A stretch of 64,000 nt of DNA from Chanos chanos (lineage: Eukaryota > Chordata > Actinopteri > Gonorynchiformes > Chanidae): assembly GCF_902362185.1 (NCBI RefSeq), contig NC_044504.1:35458397-35522396 (forward strand), in the 5' to 3' direction. Made by a program: the position numbers and the translations under genes. Numbering within the stretch: the stretch's first letter is position 1; each line of letters opens with the position of its first letter. This document shows, piece by piece, positions 52,101 through 62,793 of the stretch. The notes beneath the pieces were generated by a model. It searched no databases and was not told the DNA's origin. It worked only from the letters and a program-made list of their open reading frames with translations.

Positions 52101-55100
52101 GCAATAACAGGCGCGGGGTCTACTATTTCCTCTGCAGGGGCAGCTTCAACTGCAGCTTCAACTGGAACTGCCTCTGCAACAACTTCTGCAACCACTTCTG
52201 CAACAGCTTCAACCACTTCTGCCACCGCCTCAGCAGGGATGGCTTCAGCCACAGCTTCAGCTACAGCTTCAGCAACTACCTCAGCGACAGCTTCTACTGC
52301 TGGGGTTTCAGCTATAATCTCTTGAGAAGGCGCAGCTTCGGCAGCTGGGGCTTCAGGGGCAGCTTCTGCAGCTGGGGCTTCAGGGGCAGCTTCTGGTGCA
52401 GCAGCTTCTGCAGCCGGGGCGGCTTCTGGGGCAGCAGCTTCTGCAGCCGGAGCGGCTTCTGGGGCAGCAGCTTCTGCAGCCGGAGCGGCTTCTGGGGCAG
52501 CAGCTTCTGCAGCCGGAGCGGCTTCTGGGGCAGCAGCTTCTGCAGCCGGAGCAGCTTCGGCAGCAGGGGCTTCTGGGGCAGCAGCTTCTGCAGCCGGAGC
52601 GGCTTCTGCAGCTGGGGCTTCAGGGGCAGCTTCTGGGGCAGCAGCTTCTGCAGCCGGAGCGGCTTCTGGGGCAGCAGCTTCTGCAGCCGGAGCGGCTTCT
52701 GGGGCAGCAGCTTCTGCAGCCGGAGCGGCTTCTGGGGCAGCAGCTTCTGCAGCCGGAGCGGCTTCTGGGGCAGCAGCTTCTGCAGCCGGAGCGGCTTCTG
52801 GGGCAGCAGCTTCTGCAGCCGGAGCGGCTTCTGGGGCAGCAGCTTCTGCAACTGGTGCGGCTTCTGGGGCAGCAGCTTCTGCAGCTGGTGCGGCTTCTGG
52901 GGCAGCAGCTTCTGCAGCTGGTGCGGCTTCAGCAGCAGGGGCTTCAGGGGCAGCGGCTTCTGCAGCTGGAGCTTCCGGAGCAGGAGTTGCGGCCTCAGTG
53001 GCTGCCGGCGCCTCTGCCACAGGAGCAGCTGTGGCAGCCACAACCGGTTCAGAAGCGACAGGCTCCGCTGCAGGTGGAGGAGGTGCAGCCGCAGCTTGTG
53101 CAGCTGCAGCTGCAGCAGCAGCTGCAACCTCCTTCTTGGGGAATTCCACATACGTCCTGTGCTGGACAAGTTTTTCTATATCGAAGTACGTTTTAGGCGC
53201 GGACTTTTCTAGGACGGAGGGAAGGAGGGCAAACATACGAGATTTATTCATGTCATTTGACCCCACCGGGACCACCAAAGAAATAATTGGACTTAAGCAA
53301 CTTACCCAGCGCTCTAAAAAAAAAAAAAAAACTGGTAACCAATCCCTTAAAGTTCTGGTGAGTGACCTTTAGCCAGACATGAACCGTTTATCCAAAAACA
53401 GAAAACTGCACGTAAAATATGCAGCTGAATAAATGTATAACTTATCTTTAGCATTAATGACTGAAACACAAAACTGTAAGGAATTTGATTTTTCGCCCCA
53501 GTTGTCATTACCATTACAGTGTCAGCAAAACAAGGACCTGACTGGTTTCAAGGATGAACAATGATACTCTTATTCATGAACGTCTGTAATTTCCATTCTT
53601 TTCGTTCGAGGGCTCTAAATAAATAACATTAGCACATGAAGGAATAGAAAGATTATCAGAAAAATTAAACAGCAGTCCAAAGTGAACTCAGTGTATTGGT
53701 CAAATTGTGGTACCAGCACCTATGCATACGTGTCCCTTTGCAGCTTCCAAAAAACAAAGAAACAAACAAATGAATAAATCTAACACGAGCCAAAGATGTT
53801 CAATTTGCCACAAACAGCTACTGCGTCTTCTGTGGTCCCAAGCATGTGCTTGTGCTTGTCGTCTCAGGCATCAGGTCTGACAAAAATGCGTTCAGTCACA
53901 AGTTGTTGTTGTTGTACTTGTTGTTTTTCAGAGGGACAAAAAAAAAAAAAAAAGCTTCCATTCCTCTTCAAGACATTGCTGGAGTACTATTTCATTGCTT
54001 CTTGAAATAAACTTTGATTTTTCTAATCTGGCTGGATTATGCACCAAATTTGTACTCTTTGATCTTCTCATACTTCTTCGGAAACGGTGAATAATTTGCC
54101 CATGCGGTTGAAAGCGACCCTTATGCCTGTAAGGTACTTGCCTTGGGATGACTTCTGATTGCCGTATAAAACAGCATAAAAGGTACTAAAGTTAAAATGA
54201 AAAGTTATGCTTTCTGTAATGAGCTACATCACTGAGGAACCATTAAATATCTTTCTCTGCCTCTTAGAAAGAGGTCCGTGTATATGAGAGTTCAACTCTT
54301 CTGTAGTTGCTGTGGACGTCTGAAATGTTCTGCTTCTTAGAAAGAGGTCCATGTATATGGGAGTTCAACTCTTCTGCTCTTCAGTTCTTCACAAGTTGAT
54401 GTGAACTTCTGAAATGTTCTGCTTCTTAGAAAGAGGTCCATGTATATGAGAGTTCAACTCTTCTGCTCTTCACAAGCTGATGTGGACGTCTGAAATGTTC
54501 TGCTTCTTAGAAACAGGTCCATGTATATGAGAGTTCAACTCTTCTGCTCTTCAAAGGTTGCTGTGGACATCTGAAATGTTCTGCTTCTTAGAAACAGGTC
54601 CATGTATATGAGAGTTCAACTCTTCTGCTCTTCAGCTCTTCACAAGCTGATGTGGACGTCTGAAATGTTCTGCTTCTTAGAAACAGGTCCATGTATATGA
54701 GAGTTCAACTCTTCTGCTCTTCAAAGGTTGCTGTGGACATCTGAAATGTTCTGCTTCTTAGAAACAGGTCCATGTATATGAGAGTTCAACTCTTCTGCTC
54801 TTCAGCTCTTCACAAGTTGATGTGGACATCTGAAATGTTCTGCTTCTTAGAAACAGGTCCATGTATATGAGAGTTCAACTCTTCTGCTCTTCACAAGCTG
54901 ATGTGGACGTCTGAAATGTTCTGCTTCTTAGAAACAGGTCCATGTATATGAGAGTTCAACTCTTCTGCTCTTCAAAGGTTGCTGTGGACATCTGAAATGT
55001 TCTGCTTCTTAGAAACAGGTCCATGTATATGAGAGTTCAACTCTTCTGCTCTTCAGCTCTTCACAAGCTGATGTGGACGTCTGAAATGTTCTGCTTCTTA

Positions 55101-57320
55101 GAAACAGGTCCATGTATATGAGAGTTCAACTCTTCTGCTCTTCAAAGGTTGCTGTGGACATCTGAAATGTTCTGCTTCTTAGAAACAGGTCCATGTATAT
55201 GAGAGTTCAACTCTTCTGCTCTTCAGCTCTTCACAAGTTGATGTGGACGTCTGAAATGTTCTAGTTCTTGGAAACAGGTCCATGTATATGAGAGTTCAAT
55301 TCTTCTGCCCTTCACAAGTTGCTGTGGACGTCTGAAATGTTCTGTTCTTTGAAAAGTCTGCTTTGCAACTGTCAGCCTCTTTGTAGAGCTCTCTAGCTGT
55401 GACATCTTCAGAGCAAATGCTGAAGGAATTATTTGGCACTCTGTGACAGGTTACAAATTCACATCGCTCAAGGCTGTGAACGCCGCGTTGAAAAAAAACT
55501 AGGCACCCAGATTTCAGATATTCTCATTGAGGAAGAAAAAGAATCAAACAAATGGTTTAGTGAATCGTTAATGATGAAAATTACATAACAGTGCTATTAG
55601 ATAACTGCCATCCTCTTAATGAGACCATTCAGCAGTGTGTGGGTTCAGATCCACAAATCAGTTTCCCTAGAGTTTGTGAAGTGGCATGTTCAAAATCCAA
55701 TGGTAGCCCGTTCGTGTGTCCTCTGCCATTGTCATCCCGGTGCTGACAGTGAGCCCTTTCCCAGACTCTTCTTTCTTTCGTATGCATAGCATCTCACTCA
55801 GTAACTGTTTGGTTGACTTCAGGATTTTCTCAGTCTTTGGATGAACTAAAGCAATTGATTCAACATGTTTGCAGAATTTCCAAGCAGATTTGAGTTTCTC
55901 TTTCTTTCTCTTTTTTTTTGGATAAAGCAAAGCCGTCAAACTTGGGGCAAAGTGGGAGCAAAACATACATCTGACTCCTGAGAGTGAAAAATTCATGGCA
56001 CGTCAGTAAGGATTCATTCAATAGAAATGACAAAATGATTAAAAAAAAAGTACAGTATTCACAGTTGTAACAGACTGGCTGTGTCAACTACTGGGATTCT
56101 ATTACTCAGTTCAACAGATAAATAGGCTAAATTTTACCAGGACACGCTGTGTCTGTGATTTCTTGCCTTGTCACAAATAAAGTATATTGCCAAGCATTCA
56201 AGGAGAGTATAAGCCAGTACTGGACAATACTGGAATTTCTCCTTCAGGAACTCAAGGTGCTGGTACCACTATTTGAGTTTGTCCCATTGTTCTTCTTACA
56301 CCAAGACAAGAAAAGAAAAGAAAAATGGTCTCTAAACATTTATAAAAAACCCAACCTGAATGAAACTTACTTGTGCTGTTCTTTTTTGTGGTTTTCTTGC
56401 CATCTCCAGATTTTGAACTGAATGTTACTGCTGGCGCTCTTCTAAAAGCACCCCAGCCCACACCCTGCACACCCTTTAAAATAATGAACACAATTAATAA
56501 TTAATAATAGTAATCAAAACAGGAATGAACTTTTATCATGAGCCCGTTTATCATGAGTTTTCCACCAAAAGGTCAGACAAGAGGAAGACTATGAAAAACG
56601 ACAAAGGTCAGTCGTTTGAATCTGAGAGGATAACGGAGGAGAATTTGTGTCTTATTTCAGGCATTTAATTTTTATAGAAATGGGAACGGTAGGCGAAAAA
56701 GTTCCTTTATCTTGCGTGGTATAGCACTGTAATCTTTCACATGAGAACTTGGTCCGGGGATAGGAAAGTACAAAATGTACCCCAACACTTTTCAATAAAA
56801 AAAAAATTGTTTCGTCATATTTTCAAACTTTCTACAATGAAAAGACATTCATGAGACTTCTGTTCCAACAGAGACACACACAAAAATCTATGCAAAATCC
56901 ACACAGTGCGATAAATTCTTTAAACTTTAACTGTCAGTTATGTTATCTACTCGAAGCCGCGTGCCATTGCAACGGCCTTCACAAAACGAACGTTTCTGAC
57001 CACTATATGCAGAAGCAATCAGTACCTCTAAAGGGGTTACAAACGTTAAAATGAGAATAAGATTTAAAATGCAAGTAAGAGGTTTAGAAATAATCTAGAA
57101 TTAAAATGAACTCTAAGTTTTCGGCCTTAGTATTTTCACGAGCTGCAGCGGTCCGTATCGATCAAGCCAAACTAAACGAGAACATATCAGAAATCGCTAA
57201 ATGCGGTATATAGGAACTCTTTACGTTGAGATTATCTAAAATTTACAATATATTCATTTTAAAAAGACACATTACCTTGAGCGAACTAAGTCGTCCTATC
57301 CTGAGCAAGGAGGCCGCCAT
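49107..57320 (-). CDS. Chimeric gene: NDUFV3-like N-terminus joined to ATP synthase coupling factor 6
   Basis: Exons on the minus strand: 57320-57276, 56473-56371, 53208-52051, 50131-50068, 49936-49812 and 49135-49107. The phases (0, 1, 1, 2, 1) agree. All exons give 507 residues; skipping exon 3 gives 121. Exon 1 (MAASLLRIGRLSSLK) and exon 2 (GWGAFRRAPAVTFSSKSGDG, then Lys-rich) are clear relatives of ndufv3 exons 1-2, with the same lengths or nearly so and the same phases. Exon 3 starts KKSAPKTYFDIEKLVQHRTY, is filled with an 11-residue Ala/Pro/Glu repeat, and ends as ndufv3 exon 3 does. Exons 4-6 encode a complete mature F6/ATP5PF: LDPIQKLFLDSIREYSTKSQ, TSGGLVDAGAEYEKAL, KLQRLYGGGDLTTFPDFKFP, EPKLDEVSK. 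Family role of F6: peripheral stalk of mitochondrial ATP synthase. No conventional F6 presequence exon is seen. Whether it replaces or supplements a canonical atp5pf cannot be told from this window. Confidence 0.82.
49296..49465. repeat. About 86-bp direct tandem duplication in the last intron
   Basis: Two adjacent copies of a segment beginning CAGCTGTGCATTATGAA and continuing through TAACCTCCTGGAAAGAACAA. Nearly identical, so recent. Confidence 0.85.
49625..49820. repeat. 52-bp minisatellite carrying copies of the exon-5 splice donor
   Basis: Four units spaced exactly 52 bases apart (CTCACC at 49651, 49703, 49755 and 49807). Each contains CGACTCACCAGGGAAT joined to an AT-rich part. On the minus strand each reads ATTCCCTG/GTGAGTCG. 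The unit at 49807 is the real exon-5 donor of the chimeric gene; the other three lie inside the intron. Confidence 0.92.
52051..53208 (-). other. Chimeric gene giant exon 3 (386 codons, phase 1-1)
   Basis: Starts after CCGTCCTAG and ends at GAG-G/GTACAC, the same junction as in ndufv3 exon 3. N-terminal non-repeat part: APKTYFDIEKLVQHRTYVEF. Then poly-Ala and Pro, the 11-residue repeat, a Val/Ala/Glu stretch, and the end [15 protein letters not shown]...VEAPE. Being symmetric, it can be left out without a frame change. Confidence 0.85.
52330..52970 (-). repeat. Coding 33-bp minisatellite (11-residue Ala/Pro/Glu repeat)
   Basis: About 15 near-perfect tandem copies whose unit translates as APAAEAAAPEA. 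Two longer interruptions (PEAPAAEAAP) break the array. The high identity of units suggests ongoing expansion and contraction, so copy number may vary between individuals. Confidence 0.92.
54255..55345. repeat. About 80-90-bp minisatellite, roughly 13 copies, in intron 2 of the chimeric gene
   Basis: Each unit contains TCTGAAATGTTCTGCTTCTT, then AGAAACAGGTCCATGTATAT, then GAGAGTTCAACTCTTCTGCT. Two sub-types, with and without an extra CTTCAGCT insertion, alternate and give a longer-period pattern. Outer copies are the most diverged, which suggests growth from the middle. Confidence 0.92.
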
Positions 57321-58387
57321 CTTTGCTCTGCTGAATTCCTTCCTGCGGAAACACAACAGCTTTAAAGCAGTTGCAATAGGACCTCTGAACAGTCTTGTAC
57401 AGAGTAATGGCCAGTGTAGCCACTGAATGTATTTGCTCAGATTATGTGGTCGCAATGCGGTGCGAGTCACATCCAGCGTATCATGACAGTTCATTTACTC
57501 TCTATAGAGTCGTGTGAATCGCGCTAACGCATTCGCTAATATTCGCGAATCAGCTACATTCTGAGAGTATATTTTGAAATGAAAGCATGCGTGGTGGATT
57601 GTCTCATACACTGTAATGCTGTGTAACCAGTAATATGAAATCTCCATCACAATAATGAAATCTCCATCACAATAATAATTCAAATGTGCCAGTAATTCTA
57701 TGTTCGTTTATGAGTATAGTCAAAGAGCAATGCAAGGTTCAGGGTCAAAATGACATTGCCAAAAGTTCCTTGAAAGTTACCCCCAAGTCAACTGCTCAGT
57801 CTCGGCGCTTTCTCAGGTTTTCTCAGGTGACCCGGCTAGCCGACCAGGCGATAATCGTAATGCTTAGTTATTTGTACGCTTGGCGTAAATATCTTTAAAC
57901 GTGCCACATTTAATCTGCCCTCGAAACAAGGCTGAAGCCGCTGCAAGTGTGGATGGTCGCAGCTGTAGACTCGTTTACATAACGGAAAAGGTCCTATCTG
58001 AGGAAACGCCCCCCTAACTTGAGAATGTGCAACAGGGTATTCTTCTGACTCAGTTTTGAGCACTTCAGCCCCACTTTTAATTAATCGAAAACTGTGTCCG
58101 GTCAATGGCCTGATCATTTTTATTCTGACACCCTGACATACTGTGGAAATATTATACACCATACTAAAAAAAAAAACACTCCACCATGACACTTGCACCT
58201 GAAAACTGCATCTTCAACAAATCAGTATCAAAAGAAATTTAAGGAAAGAGATATATCTAATTACATCAGGGTGTCTGATATATCTCTAAACCTTTTAAAT
58301 GACTAGACATGAACCGAATGACGTCTTATGTATGCGACTGAGCAACTTTCACGCATCTGTCGCGATTTCCCCACGTGAAGGCCAATC
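57321..58387. other. Divergent promoter region between the chimeric gene and wdr4
   Basis: The two start codons face away from each other 1.07 kb apart. A shared or bidirectional promoter is possible, but I see no specific motif that I would name. No gene in between. Confidence 0.5.
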
Positions 58388-61246
58388 ATGGCGGTGGTGT
58401 GTAATGCTGGAGAGTGGTTGGTGACAAGTTGTGGTAAATATTTGATAGCGGTTCACATTAATGATACCAGGTTGGTACACATTTGGACAAGAGTGAGTTT
58501 GATTGTTCTGAAGTGTCTTTACCACGACTGAAACGTTGTTTAAGCTGTAGTTCGCCAGATAATCGCCCGTGTCGGTGATATCAGATGCTTGACCGGACCT
58601 GGTCATTAATGCTTTCCTCCCCCCCAATTTTAAATAGAGAGCCTTTCGTGTTTGACTGCAGCAAAGCGGAACAGCGGCCAAAAGAAAACGTAACTGTCAG
58701 GTACGTTTAATCATTGGTGGTCTCGCGTACATCGTAGCACTATAGTGTATGAGAACACCCAATTTATTTCTTTTGTGGCATTTCGATTGTTTTAGTGATG
58801 GGGCTGGTTCGGATGAAAAAGGAAGTGACAAAGTGCTTGCATTTGCTGTGTCTCCATCTGGGAAGCAGGCAGCCCTCACAGATGATAACAAACGTCTCAT
58901 CCTTTTCCAACTGGAACCCACCTGGCACTGCGTCAGCACACGGTATCCGTGCCCCCCCCCCCGTCAAATGTTAACTGATCTCTGCTCAAAGCCGGTTTTC
59001 CAGCACGAAAAGCACTAAATCGAATTTCGGTCCTTTTCAGGTGGGTGGTGCGGAGATGCACCTCTCTCGTATTCACTCAGACAGAGGAGGAAGTGCTTGT
59101 AGCTGATAAATCTGGCGATGTGTACTCTTTTTCCTGTGCAGAGCCACAAAAACAGGGCGAGTTGAAGCTGGGACATCTCTCCATGCTACTAGCCCTGGTA
59201 AGGAAAAACACCAGTACAATGCTTACTATACATCATTGTGTGTATGTTCTAGGGTATAGATTTATCCAGCACACATTACACTACTAAACACTGTAGCCTG
59301 CATTGTAAAAACTGATTTTGCATCTACTGGTGCCCCCCCCTCCCCTATTTAATCCGTCGGATCCCACGTTCTCTCTCTAGACTGTTTCTCCTGATGATAA
59401 ATACATCATCACTGCCGACAGGGATGAGAAGATCAGAGTCAGCTCTCTGAGATCTCCCTACAATATACAGTCTTTCTGCCTGGGCCACAGGGAGTGAGTA
59501 TGGGCAGCTGACAGGACACAGACACACACACACAGTGACTCCTCACGAATAGGCAAAATGACCAAAGAACATCCCATTGTTCTGTCTTATATTAACCTTT
59601 TCTTTTTCGTTTTTTTTTTTCTTTTTTATTCTTTTTGCTTTTTTTTTTTTTTTGCACAGATTTGTCAGCACGTTGCTTGTACCTTGCGGGCATCCTGATT
59701 GGCTCCTCTCCGGTTCAGGGGTATGACTTTTGTTCCTCCCTCACAGCCTGGGTTTATCAGTATATTTTAGCCTTCACTAAGACCTTTTGAGTGTTCGCAA
59801 AGTTGTGATTTTGAGTTCTGAAAACCCAAATATTTGTTTTTCATACTGATTTGAGTATTCTTGGCAGGATGGGACAGTCAAGCTTTGGAATTATGACACG
59901 GGTCGACGTTTACAAAGCTTCGACATGAGGCAGCTCACGGACACGCAGACCTCTGACACGGATACTGAAAAGGTGACGACCCCTGTTTCAGTTAATCAGC
60001 GCTTACACTCTCTCGACTGTGGACAGATCCTTGTATTACCCTTCTTTCTTTTGGTTGGATGTAAAATAATGCTTCCTGTAAACTCTAGACGTTCTGTGAG
60101 CTTTGTTTTCCCCTCCCTTTTAAACTCATGTGATACTGACGTTTCTCTGTCCACAGAAGTTTGCCATCAGCAGAATCGCTTGTTCACCAGATGGACGGCA
60201 TGTAGCTGTTCAGTGTGAGAGGTAAGTTGTAGCACCTCACAGGTGCAGTCCTCTTTCCATAAAAAAGATATCATTTCGAGGTCTTGACTGTGAATAATCA
60301 GATTACCTGTTCTCCAGAAGGATTAATGGGATATACTGTAAGAAGCTAATGACAGAGTGTTGTCTGGTCTAAACTGTGGCTGTAACATTGTGTCTGTGCG
60401 TTTGGGGAAGGATTCCCTCAGTACAGCTCTTTGTGGTAGAGGCTGGCGCGGAGGGAAGACTGGAACCTTCCGAGAGACTTGACCTCCCTCATGCTCCCTG
60501 GGACATGACCTTTGACTCGCACGGCAGACTTTGGGTCTTGCTTGAGAACGAGGACACAAACGTGCTTCTGTACACACACTCACAGGACCACTGGCAGGTA
60601 AACACATGAATGTTTTGAGACGAAATTCCTCTCTCACACACACACATATACTTAAGATTAACCAAGGATGTCTGCATTTCCCTGTCTGCTTTTCACCCGA
60701 CCTGCTCGATGCGTGCCACAGTCCGACGCCGAAAGTCTCGAATTGAAGAGAGTAAGTGAAGCGCTGAAAGCTCAGTGGAACTCATTTCAAGGTGAGAAAC
60801 TGCCCCCTTTCACACCGCAAGCAATTTGTTCCGTTGCGATATCTCTGTGTAAAACGGATAACGAAACCCTCAGCATCAGATAGCAAGTTTAGATGTGTTC
60901 AGTTTTGTTTAAATGTGTGCACTCTGCATCTTTTGGCTTTATCCTCTCAACTCTTGCACCTCCAGCTCTCTCTCTCTCTTTTTTTTTCCCCCCTTTAACC
61001 TAATGTCATGTGTCTTTCTCCCCCTTTTGCCTTGTAGACTCAGTCGGAGAGGAGAGCAAATTTCAGCACCTGTACAAAGTGAATTTTGACAACATGGCAT
61101 CGTATCTACAGAAAAAACAGGAGAGACTGAAACAGCAGGAACAAAAGGAAGGCAAGAAGAGGGCAGCAGAGAACAGTCCACAGTCCAATGGAGCCAGGAA
61201 GAAGAGCAAGGCTAAAGGAAAGAATGGAGCAGTGGCACAGAGCTGA
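58388..61246 (+). CDS. wdr4: WD repeat protein 4, tRNA m7G46 methyltransferase non-catalytic subunit
   Basis: Exons: 58388-58470, 58638-58700, 58796-58942, 59041-59197, 59381-59493, 59660-59720, 59868-59972, 60157-60221, 60411-60597, 60722-60791 and 61038-61246. Phases agree and give 419 residues; human WDR4 has 412. The match to WDR4 is continuous: [82 protein letters not shown] and [19 protein letters not shown]. It forms a beta-propeller, and the C-terminus is a Lys-rich tail. Known role: scaffold for METTL1, which places 7-methylguanosine at tRNA position 46 (yeast Trm82). Exon 1 ([19 protein letters not shown]) differs more from mammals but splices in frame. A polyadenylation signal lies at 61813-61818. 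Confidence 0.96.
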
Positions 61247-61249
61247 GCC

Positions 61250-61375
61250 TCAGCCAATGAGCTGCAACATGAGGGTGGGACTGAGCTGAGGCCCAACCAA
61301 TGGGCTAAAAAAATGAGGGTGGCACAAGGCTGAATCCCAGCCAATGGGCTGTAACGCAAGGATTGGAGATCTGAC
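61250..61375. repeat. Short tandem repeat in the wdr4 3' UTR
   Basis: About three units of roughly 45 bases with the shared blocks CAGCCAATG(A/G)GCTG and GAGGGTGG. Imperfect. Confidence 0.7.
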
Positions 61376-61812
61376 AGAACACGGCAATTTAAATTTTATT
61401 TTGATGTTTCTTTTGATTCTCTTTTCTTTTGGTGTTTGGAAGTCATTTCACTCTGGGATAATTATGTGTTTGGAGATTGTTTTTGCACCCACCTGTTGCA
61501 CCAAATATCTCCTTCCCCAAGATGCAATTTTTTCCCCCTGTTGTTTCCATGTGATGGTTAATTATAAATCATTTCAATAATTATGCAGTTCATTTTTTTT
61601 TTTTGAAATTTGCAAAGTTGTTATACATTTTAATTAAATATTTTGTTTTATATGGATTTGGTATTTTCCTTGCAACAAAAGTGTGGTGTGTGTAGAACTT
61701 TTTAAAATTTTGGGGGGTGAGTTAAGTGAATTCTGTACATATGTTAAAAAAAAAAAAAAAAAGCTGGATGACACTGGACAAATTCTGTGCCATCTGCAGT
61801 CCTGATTTTTTC

Positions 61813-61856
61813 AATAAAATGCACTTCACATAGTAATGAAAGTTAAACTTTTTATT
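61813..61856. promoter_or_regulatory. Facing polyadenylation signals of wdr4 and pde9a
   Basis: AATAAA on the plus strand at 61813-61818 (wdr4) and on the minus strand at 61851-61856 (pde9a). Normal cleavage 10-30 bases past each signal would place both 3' ends in the same 20 or so bases. Confidence 0.7.
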
Positions 61857-62028
61857 TTTGTTGAAAAGAGCAAAAATTACTAAAAATCTGTACAACCTAT
61901 GTAGCTTGTATATACTTATATAAAACAACATAAAAACAACATCAAGGAGCAAAAAAACCTCTATAGAACAGATTTGAGTTATGTGCTGTACAAGTTCACA
62001 TCCCTGATAGAGACTTTGGATTGTCCAC

Positions 62029-62215
62029 AGTACTGGTACTGGTACTGGTACTGGTTCTTCACTCAGTATCTTAGTCCGTCTCTCCCACAGTTTACTGGTC
62101 TCAGTGGAGTCAAACGCTAAAACGGTAGAGTCCAGTTTCACTCCAGGTAACGTGAGGACAGGGAACGCTGCTAGTATACTGGAGCTGCTGGTATACTGGA
62201 GCTGCTGGTATACTG
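62029..62215. repeat. Short repeats in the pde9a 3' UTR
   Basis: Four GGTACT units at about 62029-62060, and a duplicated TGGTATACTGGAGCTGC block at about 62170-62215. Confidence 0.75.
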
Positions 62216-62254
62216 GTTGTGGAATATAACGCAACAGAGGCTGAGTCCCTCCCA

Positions 62255-62754
62255 TCACTTCTTCTTCCCTCCCATGGTCAGGTTCTCGCTCTTCTTCTTC
62301 TGAACCTGCACAGAGTTAAGGATTAATTAGAGTTCGAAAAACAGTCAGTTCATAACAGATCAAGCTGGCTAAGCACAAACACAGAAAAGAACTTCTGGTA
62401 TGCATCTGTATAAAAATATAAAGACAACAAGTACTTTGTGCTTTGGATTGTACCATCAATAATCATAATGATACTAATGAAGTTGTGAAGTTTAATTTGT
62501 TTCGTCCAAATATTATTGCTGTTGTTTGTTTTGACATAGGTTCAATAATCCGCTGAGGCATTCGCATCAAAACAGGAAATCACTCTTTGACAAACGCACA
62601 CACACTCCTGACCTCGTTCATGGCATCGTCGATCTGTTTGAGCTCTTCATATCTGTCGCGAGATTCTCTGAGTGGCTGCACCATCACCTCTTCAATCTGA
62701 GGGAACAGCTGAAATAAAACAAGACACCATCGTCATTCTCATTCTCATTATTAA

Positions 62755-62793
<39 letters not shown>

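Noticed and set aside
52040-53212. Long plus-strand frames of 390, 266 and 113 codons and a minus-strand 285-codon frame across the repeat exon
   Set aside because: The 33-bp unit lacks stops in several frames, so all frames stay open. Only the minus frame that joins in phase to exons 2 and 4 is supported.
53290-53320. An 8-base micro-exon (AGCGCTGG) between a poly-T/AG and a GTAAGT on the minus strand
   Set aside because: It would break the phase between exons 2 and 3 of the chimeric gene, and a good acceptor already exists at 53209.
54255-55345. CRISPR-like array
   Set aside because: The spacers are as similar to each other as the repeats, and this is vertebrate DNA. It is a minisatellite.
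61722-62258. 178-codon minus-strand frame next to the pde9a stop
   Set aside because: Lies in the pde9a 3' UTR; translation of GGTACT repeats and AT-rich sequence with no domain.
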